DNA from: UBA6109 sp964506465
Lineage (GTDB): Bacteria; Desulfobacterota; Syntrophia; Syntrophales; UBA6109
Length of the DNA: 64,000 bases
Reading direction: 5' to 3'
Assembly: GCA_964506465.1 (NCBI GenBank)
Contig: CAZDLM010000005.1
Span: forward strand, 1 to 64,000
The notes under the pieces were generated by a model. That model was not told where the DNA came from, made no database searches, and saw nothing but the letters and a program-made list of their open reading frames with translations. This document shows positions 58,462 to 64,000 of the stretch, piece by piece; the stretch's first letter is position 1, and each line of letters starts with the position of its first letter. The position numbers were made by a program, and so were the translations under genes.

Positions 58462-59268
58462 CTATAAGGCGGCCAGTAGATTGGCGATTTCGATCAGGTT
58501 CCCGTCAGGATCGCGGGCATAGATGGAAAGGATCGGACCGGTCGCTCCGGTTCGCCGGACCGGCCCCTCCTCAATGGCGACGCCGCAGGAGCGGATATGG
58601 GCGGCGACGTCTTCCAGGGGGACATCTGTCAGGAAACACAGGTCGGCGGAACCCGGTGCGGGACAGGCCGCCTTGGGCTCAAATTCCTTCCCCCGCTGGT
58701 GCAGGTTGATCTTCTGCGCACCGAAGGCGAGGGCCTTCCGGCCCACGCCGAATGTCACGGCCTCCATGCCGAGGACGCGATGGTAAAAGTCACAGGTCTT
58801 TTCGATGTCGGCCACCGTCAGAACGAGGTGGTCCAGGGCGCCGATCTTCATCTTGTCCGACCCGCCTTCAGGCTCGCAGAGTTCCACCAGAACGCCGAAC
58901 GTGTCCCGGGGGTGGAGGAAGGCGATCTTCTTTCCGCCCGCTCCTTTGCGGGGAGTGCGATCGATGAGGCGGACGCCTCTCGTCTCGAGTTCCTTCAGCA
59001 CATCCTCGATGTTTTCCACCTGGAAGGCGATGTGCTGGACGCCCTCGCCGCGCTTTTCGATGAAACCCGCCACGGGGCCGTCCGGCGCGGTCGATTCGAG
59101 AAGTTCCACTTCCGTATCGCCAACGGGCAGAAAGACCGTTTTCACCTTCTGTTCGCGAACGGTTTCCTCGCCCTGCACCGTCATCCCGAGGAGTCCCTCG
59201 TACAGCCTCTTGGCCGCCTCCGCGTCCTTCACGGCGACGCCGATGTGGTCGACTTTCACGATCTTCAT
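58462..59268 (-). CDS. mce: methylmalonyl-CoA epimerase fused to second VOC domain
   Basis: This 268-residue protein contains two vicinal-oxygen-chelate domains. The first (residues 1-135) is a canonical methylmalonyl-CoA epimerase: VDHIGVAVKDAEAAKRLYEG, GEGVQHIAFQVENIEDVL and HPRDTFGVLVELCEP, with the metal-binding His and Glu. The second (about 140-268), starting MKIGALDHLVLTVADIEKTC, is a complete glyoxalase/extradiol-type VOC domain of unknown activity ending DPDGNLIEIANLL. Usual epimerases are ~135-150 residues, so this is a fusion. It follows the mutase B12 subunit by 9 bp, completing the propionyl-CoA route. The junction is in one frame without a stop. Confidence 0.85.
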   Translation of the reverse strand: MKIVKVDHIGVAVKDAEAAKRLYEGLLGMTVQGEETVREQKVKTVFLPVGDTEVELLESTAPDGPVAGFIEKRGEGVQHIAFQVENIEDVLKELETRGVRLIDRTPRKGAGGKKIAFLHPRDTFGVLVELCEPEGGSDKMKIGALDHLVLTVADIEKTCDFYHRVLGMEAVTFGVGRKALAFGAQKINLHQRGKEFEPKAACPAPGSADLCFLTDVPLEDVAAHIRSCGVAIEEGPVRRTGATGPILSIYARDPDGNLIEIANLLAAL

Positions 59269-59277
59269 GATGCGCTC

Positions 59278-59679
59278 CTACCGCTTTAGATGTTCGCGCA
59301 AATAGGCGATGATCGTCCCCGTCTCCGTCCCGGGGCCGTAGATCTCGCTGATTCCCGCCGCCTTGAGAGCCGGGATGTCGTCCTGCGGAATGATCCCTCC
59401 GCCCAGAACGAGGATGTCCGTCATATTCCGCTTCTTCAGTTCTTCCATGACGCGTGGGAACAGGGTGTTATGCGCCCCCGAGAGGCTGCTCAGCATGATC
59501 GCGTCGGCGTCCTCCTGGGCCGCGGCGCTGACGATCTGTTCCGGCGACTGGCGGAGCCCCGTATAGATTACCTCCATGCCGGCGTCGCGCAGGGCGCGGG
59601 CGATGACCTTCACGCCCCGGTCATGACCGTCGAGGCCCGGCTTGGCCAGCAATACGCGGATGGTTTTTACATCGTTCAT
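59278..59679 (-). CDS. methylmalonyl-CoA mutase B12-binding subunit
   Basis: This 133-residue protein is the cobalamin-binding domain as a separate chain. It carries the base-off/His-on motif KPGLDGHDRGVKVIARALRDAG (DxHxxG) and later MLSSLSGAHNTLFP and LVLGGGIIPQDDIPALKAAG. With the large subunit encoded 14 bp upstream it forms a mutase interconverting (R)-methylmalonyl-CoA and succinyl-CoA. Split mutases are common in archaea and Gram-positive or Desulfobacterota anaerobes. Confidence 0.95.
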   Translation of the reverse strand: MNDVKTIRVLLAKPGLDGHDRGVKVIARALRDAGMEVIYTGLRQSPEQIVSAAAQEDADAIMLSSLSGAHNTLFPRVMEELKKRNMTDILVLGGGIIPQDDIPALKAAGISEIYGPGTETGTIIAYLREHLKR

Positions 59680-59693
59680 GGTTTCCTTCTCCT

Positions 59694-61370
59694 TTAGAAT
59701 GCCGTGCCGCCGCGATACTCGCCGAACACGTCCCGCATCGCATCGCAGATCTCGCCGATCGTCGCCTCCGCCTTGACGGCCTTCAGAATCACGGGCATGA
59801 GGTTTTCTTCCGTCCGCGCCGTCTTCCGGATCTCGTCCAGGGACCGCTGGACCGTCTCCCGACTCCTCTCTGTACGCAGGATGCGCAGCTTCTCGGCCTG
59901 CGCCTCTTCGACGGTTCGGCGCACCTTCAGCAGGCCCTCCGGCGGCGGCTCCTCGATCTGGAAGCGGTTCACGCCCACAACCGTCCGGTCGCGCGATTCG
60001 ACCTTCTTCTGATATTCATAGGCGCTGTTGGAGATTTCCGACTGCACGTACCCCGACTCGATCGCCGGAATCATCCCGCCCATTTGTGCGATCTTGTCCA
60101 GATAGGACCTCGCATCGGCCTCGATCTCGTTCGTCAGGTTCTCGACGTAGTAGGAACCCGCCAACGGATCGACGGTCTCGGTCACGCCCGTTTCATAGGC
60201 GATGAGCTGCTGCGTGCGAAGAGCAATCTGGACCGCCTTCTCCGTCGGCAGCGCAAGGGCCTCGTCGTAAGAATTGGTGTGGAGCGACTGGCATCCGCCC
60301 AGGACCGCCGAGAGCGCCTCGAAGCCGGTGCGCAGCACGTTCAGGAAAGGCTGCTGCGCCGTCAGCGAGCAACCCGCCGTCTGGACGTGATAGCGCATCA
60401 TCCAGGAGCGGGGATTCTTCGCGCCGAAGCGCTCTTTCATGATCCTCGCCCAGAGGCGCCGCGCCGCGCGGAATTTCGCCACCTCCTCGAAGAAATCCTG
60501 GTGCGCGCTGAAGAAAAATGAAAGCTGGGGCCCGAAGTCGTCGATCTTGAGGCCCGCCTTGAGCGCCGTCTCCACGTACTCGATGCCGTCGGCGATCGTG
60601 AAAGCCACCTCCTGCACCGCCGTGCAGCCGGCCTCGCGCATGTGGTAGCCGCTGATGCTGATGCTGTTCCAGTTGGGAATGTTCTTCGCGCACCAGCCGA
60701 GGATGTCGGCCACGAGACGCATGGCCGGCCGGATCGGAAAGATATAGGTCCCGCGCGCGATGTACTCCTTCAGGAGGTCGTTCTGGACGGTTCCCCGCAG
60801 CGCCGAGGCGGGAATGCCGTCGCGGTCCGCCAGCGCCACGTACATCGCGGTCAGGATCGCGGCCGGTGAATTGATCGTCATCGACGTGCTGACCTTGTCC
60901 AGCGGAATCTCCGACAGCAGGGTCGCCAGGTCCCGCACGGAATCGATGGCCACGCCGACCTTGCCGACCTCGCCTTCCGCCAGCGGATGGTCCGAGTCGT
61001 ATCCGATCTGCGTCGGCAGGTCGAATGCGACCGAAAGCCCCGTCTGCCCCTGCTGCAGGAGGTAACGGAACCGCCGGTTCGTGTCCTCCGCCGACCCGAA
61101 TCCCGCGTACTGGCGCATCGTCCAGAAGCGGCCCCGGTACATGTTGTTCTGGATGCCCCGCGTAAAGGGATGCTGTCCCGGGAATCCGAGATCCCCGGCA
61201 TAGTCCGTGCCTTCCAAGTCCGCCGGCGTATAGAGCCTTTTCACCGGCATCCCGGAGATCGTTTCGAATTGCTTCTTCTGCTCCGGCGTTTTCGCAAGCT
61301 GCCTGCCGGTCGTTTCCTCCCAGGCCTTCAGGCCTGTGGAGACCTTGGTCAATCCTTCCTTATCGAACAT
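59694..61370 (-). CDS. methylmalonyl-CoA mutase large (substrate-binding) subunit
   Basis: This 558-residue protein is the N-terminal TIM-barrel half of an acyl-CoA mutase. Typical blocks are MYRGRFWTMRQYAGFGSAEDTN, GLSVAFDLPTQIGYDSDHP, TINSPAAILTAMYVALADR and GTVQNDLLKEYIARGTYIFP. The Arg in the last block corresponds to the residue that binds the substrate carboxylate in methylmalonyl-CoA mutase and is Gln in isobutyryl-CoA mutase, supporting methylmalonyl-CoA. It stands between the thioesterase (109 bp) and the B12 subunit. It would run in propionate oxidation or production. Confidence 0.94.
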   Translation of the reverse strand: MFDKEGLTKVSTGLKAWEETTGRQLAKTPEQKKQFETISGMPVKRLYTPADLEGTDYAGDLGFPGQHPFTRGIQNNMYRGRFWTMRQYAGFGSAEDTNRRFRYLLQQGQTGLSVAFDLPTQIGYDSDHPLAEGEVGKVGVAIDSVRDLATLLSEIPLDKVSTSMTINSPAAILTAMYVALADRDGIPASALRGTVQNDLLKEYIARGTYIFPIRPAMRLVADILGWCAKNIPNWNSISISGYHMREAGCTAVQEVAFTIADGIEYVETALKAGLKIDDFGPQLSFFFSAHQDFFEEVAKFRAARRLWARIMKERFGAKNPRSWMMRYHVQTAGCSLTAQQPFLNVLRTGFEALSAVLGGCQSLHTNSYDEALALPTEKAVQIALRTQQLIAYETGVTETVDPLAGSYYVENLTNEIEADARSYLDKIAQMGGMIPAIESGYVQSEISNSAYEYQKKVESRDRTVVGVNRFQIEEPPPEGLLKVRRTVEEAQAEKLRILRTERSRETVQRSLDEIRKTARTEENLMPVILKAVKAEATIGEICDAMRDVFGEYRGGTAF

Positions 61371-61479
61371 GTGGCACCTCGATGATCATTCCTTGCTCTG
61401 CAGCATCGTCCGCTCCGCTCCCGCCTTCCGCCGGTGGTACGGAGCCAGGGTCCTGCCGCCCACCCTGTCTCACCCTTCC

Positions 61480-61941
61480 CTATCCGCCCGCGGCGGTTTT
61501 GCTCCCGGAATACCCCCGGGTGATCATGTACGTCGCCAAGGCCATCGCGACAAGATTCCCCGCTTCGTTGCGGACCTCGATCTCTCCCAAGGCTGTCTTG
61601 GTCCCCAGGTGGACGATCCTCGCCTCGGCGAAGATCTCGCCGCCTTCGAAAGGCCGCAGGTAGTTGATCTTCATTTCAACCGTCGTGAAGGAGTCTCTCC
61701 GGTCCACAAGACCGATCAGCGCCATCGCGACGGCGGAATCGGCGGGCGCGAAAATCGCCCCGCCATGGGCGATGCCCAGAGGCTGGATGAGCTTGCGGCT
61801 GAAGGGAAGACGCACCTTGGCCCAACCCTTCCTGACGTCCACGAGTTCCATTCCGAGGAGCTGCCAGAAGGGCGAGTCCGTTTTCATACGGCGGATGAGG
61901 GCTTCTTTGAATCGCGGAGAGATATCTTCGTAATCCGACAT
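61480..61941 (-). CDS. PaaI-type hotdog thioesterase
   Basis: This 153-residue hotdog-fold protein has the PaaI/YbgC-like pattern: LLGMELVDVRKGWAKVRLPFSR, QPLGIAHGGAIFAPADSAVAMA (the HGG active-site turn) and FTTVEMKINYLRPFEGGEIFAEARI. It hydrolyses an acyl- or aryl-CoA in the cytoplasm. Upstream of the mutase genes, it may relieve CoA trapping by dead-end thioesters; the substrate is unassigned. Confidence 0.88.
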   Translation of the reverse strand: MSDYEDISPRFKEALIRRMKTDSPFWQLLGMELVDVRKGWAKVRLPFSRKLIQPLGIAHGGAIFAPADSAVAMALIGLVDRRDSFTTVEMKINYLRPFEGGEIFAEARIVHLGTKTALGEIEVRNEAGNLVAMALATYMITRGYSGSKTAAGG

Positions 61942-62080
61942 GGCTGCAACATTACCGATGGGACGTACCTCAAAGTCGCCAGAACGATAACAGATTCGCC
62001 CCGCTCTGTGAAGCGGGAAATAATCCGCACGGTCCCGAGGCGGCGGAGCGAGGCTGCTTCTCGCAGGGAGAGGTTTCGTC

Positions 62081-63079
62081 CTATGTTGCCTTGACCGGAC
62101 ATTCCCGCGCGTGCTTCGCGCGGATTTCCCGGATCAGCGGCGGCAGGATCTTGCGGAAGTCGCCCACGACGGCGAGGTCCGCCGTTTCGAAGATCGCCGC
62201 CTTTTCATCCTTGTTGACGGCGATGACGTATCCCGAGGCGTCCATACCCACCACATGGTGCATCATGCCCGAGATGCCGACGCCGATGTAGACGCGGGGC
62301 TTCACGACCTTCCCGCTCTGGCCGATCATCCGATCGTCCGCCGCCCATCCCTCGTCCACCGGGGGACGCGTCGCACCCACGGCGCCGCAGAGGAGGTCCG
62401 CGAGTTCCTCGATCAGCTTCCAGTCCCCGGCATTTCCGATTCCCCAGCCTCCGGCGACGACGACATCCGCGCCCTCGAGCGGTACGCCTTTGGGCTCCTG
62501 CATCTCGATGTTCACGACCTTCGGACCCGACAGATCGATATCGTCGCCCGCCGACAGATTCAGGATCTCCCCCTGCCTGCCCTCCGTCCGCTTCTTCGGA
62601 AAGACGCCCGGCATGACCGTCGCCATGGAGGGGCGGCTGTTTTCGCAGCGGATGGTCGCAAGCACGCCGCCGCCCCAGCCCGGCACGACCTGCAGCAGAC
62701 GGCCCTTTTCGTCGAGATTGAGATCAATGCAGTGCGCGGAAAGCCCCGTATTGAGCATGGCGGCGAGGCGCGGCGCCAGTTCGACGCCGAGACTCGTCGC
62801 GCCGAACAGGAAGACATCGGGGTCCTCCTGCCGGCAGAGTTTCTTCAACGACGATGCATAGGGAAGAAGCCGGTAGTCTGCCAATCGCTCGTCATCGATG
62901 ACGAGAACGCGGTCCGCCCCGTGGGCGACCAGTTCGCCGGCAAGACCTCCGATGTCCCGCCCAAGCAGGACGGCGGTGACCGCCGCGTCGGTCTGCTGCG
63001 CAATCGCCGCCGCGGCCCCGACCAGTTCAAAACTTGCATCATGGAGCACCCCTTGCCGCTGCTCCGCGAAGACCCAGTA
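62081..63079 (-). CDS. etfA: electron transfer flavoprotein alpha subunit (5' end lost in gap)
   Basis: This is the alpha subunit of ETF, which binds FAD and moves electrons between acyl-CoA dehydrogenases and membrane carriers. The C-terminal FAD domain is clear: GWGIGNAGDWKLIEELADLL, then MIGQSGKVVKPRVYIGVGISG and VIAVNKDEKAAIFETADLAVVGDF. The N-terminal start is cut by the N run at 63081-63090; the last readable residues before it are YWVFAEQRQG, typical of an EtfA start, so only a few residues are missing. The frame across the gap is not resolvable, since the gap size is nominal. etfB lies upstream on the same strand. Confidence 0.9.
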   Translation of the reverse strand, partial: YWVFAEQRQGVLHDASFELVGAAAAIAQQTDAAVTAVLLGRDIGGLAGELVAHGADRVLVIDDERLADYRLLPYASSLKKLCRQEDPDVFLFGATSLGVELAPRLAAMLNTGLSAHCIDLNLDEKGRLLQVVPGWGGGVLATIRCENSRPSMATVMPGVFPKKRTEGRQGEILNLSAGDDIDLSGPKVVNIEMQEPKGVPLEGADVVVAGGWGIGNAGDWKLIEELADLLCGAVGATRPPVDEGWAADDRMIGQSGKVVKPRVYIGVGISGMMHHVVGMDASGYVIAVNKDEKAAIFETADLAVVGDFRKILPPLIREIRAKHARECPVKAT

Positions 63080-63080
63080 G

Positions 63081-63090
63081 NNNNNNNNNN
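63081..63090. other. assembly gap (10 Ns) inside etfA
   Basis: Ten Ns mark a scaffold join of unknown true length, falling at the N-terminal codons of etfA. Any reading frame crossing it is artificial. Confidence 0.99.
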
Positions 63091-63183
63091 GGAAGGTTTC
63101 TTCTCTGTTTTCTGGTTCATCAATTCATCCCATCTGGACATTCGAGTCCTGCCCGCCGTTGCCTCGCCGCCGGGCCTTCGGCC

Positions 63184-63981
63184 TTACAGCGCTCCGAGCC
63201 GATGAAGCGTGTCCAGAATGGCCGGAACGATGGTTTCCGGTTCACCAGTCAGCCTGGCCCCCGACCGCCGTTTCTCTCGAACAAAGAGATCGGCCATGGC
63301 GGTCGGCGAACCGGCGAGTCCGATTTGTGATTCATCCATCGCCAGTTCGGCGTTCGTCCAGACCGCAATCTCCTTCTGCTCCGCCTTCAGCAATTCCAGG
63401 AACGAGCAGAATCTGGGCTTGTTGACATGCTTCGTCACGGACAGCAGGATCGGGGGCGCCCCTTCCAGATACACCTTGCCGCGCTCGATGGCCTGCACAA
63501 GCCGGAGCGGTCCCGCGGGGACGTATTCCAGGTTCTCCACGTGCATCACATTCGGAACGCCCAGAAGCTGCGCCAGTTGCGAGGGCACCTGGGCTGTCGA
63601 TCCGTCCAGCGTCGAATTGCCGCACAGGATGACATCGAATAGACCGATACGCCGCACGCCCGCCGCGAGGATCCTCGCCGTTGCCAGCGAGTCCGATCCG
63701 GCAAAGGCGCGATCGGAAAGAAGGCAGGCCCGGTCCGCCCCCATGGCGAGGCCCTCCAGCAACAGCGCCCGCGCGTTGGGGGGCGCCATCGAAACGAGCA
63801 CCACTTCCGCGCCGGTGGCGTCCTTCAGCACCAGGGCCGCCTCCAGGGCATGCTTATCCAGCGGATTGATGACGCTGGAAATGCCCTCCCGGACAAGGGT
63901 CTTGGTGACCGGATTGAGTGAAAGCTTGTGCCATTCCTTCGGGTCCGGCACGGGCTTGAGGCATACAACGATCCGCTTCAT
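63184..63981 (-). CDS. etfB: electron transfer flavoprotein beta subunit
   Basis: This 265-residue protein matches EtfB: the start RIVVCLKPVPDP, INPLDKHALEAALVLKD, VILCGNSTLDGSTAQVPSQLAQLLGVP (the nucleotide-binding region) and the long C-terminal arm beginning RFCSFLELLKAEQKEI that wraps the alpha subunit. It is first in the minus-strand operon etfB-etfA-thioesterase-mutase-epimerase, as far as the window shows. Confidence 0.92.
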   Translation of the reverse strand: MKRIVVCLKPVPDPKEWHKLSLNPVTKTLVREGISSVINPLDKHALEAALVLKDATGAEVVLVSMAPPNARALLLEGLAMGADRACLLSDRAFAGSDSLATARILAAGVRRIGLFDVILCGNSTLDGSTAQVPSQLAQLLGVPNVMHVENLEYVPAGPLRLVQAIERGKVYLEGAPPILLSVTKHVNKPRFCSFLELLKAEQKEIAVWTNAELAMDESQIGLAGSPTAMADLFVREKRRSGARLTGEPETIVPAILDTLHRLGAL

Positions 63982-64000
63982 ATCTGCTGAGGCCTCTCTC

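Noticed and set aside
62845..63141. Frames crossing the N run
   Set aside because: The gap length is arbitrary, so reading frames through it are artefacts.
1..64000. CRISPR arrays, tRNA or rRNA genes, prophage or transposase genes
   Set aside because: No regularly spaced repeats, cloverleaf-like or rRNA segments, and no integrase, transposase or phage structural motifs were recognised in the window.

Overview
The window is a gene-dense (one gene per ~1 kb), high-GC bacterial chromosome segment with no rRNA, tRNA, CRISPR array, integrase or insertion sequence that I could recognise. A run of 10 Ns inside etfA marks a scaffold gap, so this is probably a draft or metagenome assembly. The gene set suggests an anaerobic, syntrophic or sulfate-reducing-type bacterium of the Desulfobacterota: aldehyde:ferredoxin oxidoreductase, ETF, cobalamin-dependent methylmalonyl-CoA mutase, TRAP and tripartite tricarboxylate (TTT) importers, many sigma-54 regulators, and LarA-family racemases. 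This placement is inferred from gene content, not from a marker gene.

Layout. 1-2.2 kb: end of leuC, leuD and a LarA-family protein. 2.2-7.6 kb: nhaA, then a ZraP/ZraS/ZraR-like envelope-stress module in which the periplasmic protein has a full-consensus sigma-54 promoter. 7.7-12.4 kb: amidinotransferase, a PNPOx-like flavoprotein, an apparent etfB/etfA deletion remnant, ilvD and an auxin-efflux-type carrier. 12.6-16 kb: a thiol-redox cluster (CcdA, TlpA-like thioredoxin, PH-domain membrane protein, thioredoxin-NHL protein). 16-21.2 kb: housekeeping and miscellaneous genes. 21.2-32.7 kb: a catabolic locus with a class III aminotransferase, TRAP transporter, saccharopine-dehydrogenase-like protein and methylmalonate-semialdehyde dehydrogenase on the minus strand. 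A PAS/PAS sigma-54 activator follows, and a tungsten-type AOR is divergent from it. Both the aminotransferase operon and AOR have sigma-54 promoter candidates, and an array of GATTCA/TGAATC half-sites precedes the AOR promoter.

32.7-38 kb: an envelope transport cluster made of an outer-membrane barrel, an RND-type exporter fused to a C-terminal cyclic-nucleotide-binding domain, and a LolA-like outer-membrane lipoprotein-sorting protein. 38.2-48.2 kb: a nine-gene sugar-acid/hydroxy-acid operon (Hyi, GarR-type reductase, HpcH aldolase, DapA-family enzyme, hydroxyacid dehydrogenase, LarA homologue, TctB, TctA, TctC) with a divergent FadR-type GntR regulator. 48.3-57.5 kb: lipoprotein metalloprotease, lytic transglycosylase, MOT1-type molybdate/sulfate carrier, hemerythrin, SDR, D-aminoacylase-like lipoprotein, thiM-thiE and an FAH-family hydrolase. 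57.6-64 kb: a HAD-like protein, then a propionate-type operon on the minus strand: etfB, etfA (broken by the gap), hotdog thioesterase, methylmalonyl-CoA mutase in two subunits, and a methylmalonyl-CoA epimerase fused to a second VOC domain.

The most interesting points are the RND-cyclic-nucleotide fusion cluster, the sigma-54 circuitry around AOR, the in-frame EtfB/EtfA chimera, a dispersed intergenic repeat family of which one copy supplies a stop codon, and the strongly G-ending codon usage of the semialdehyde dehydrogenase gene.
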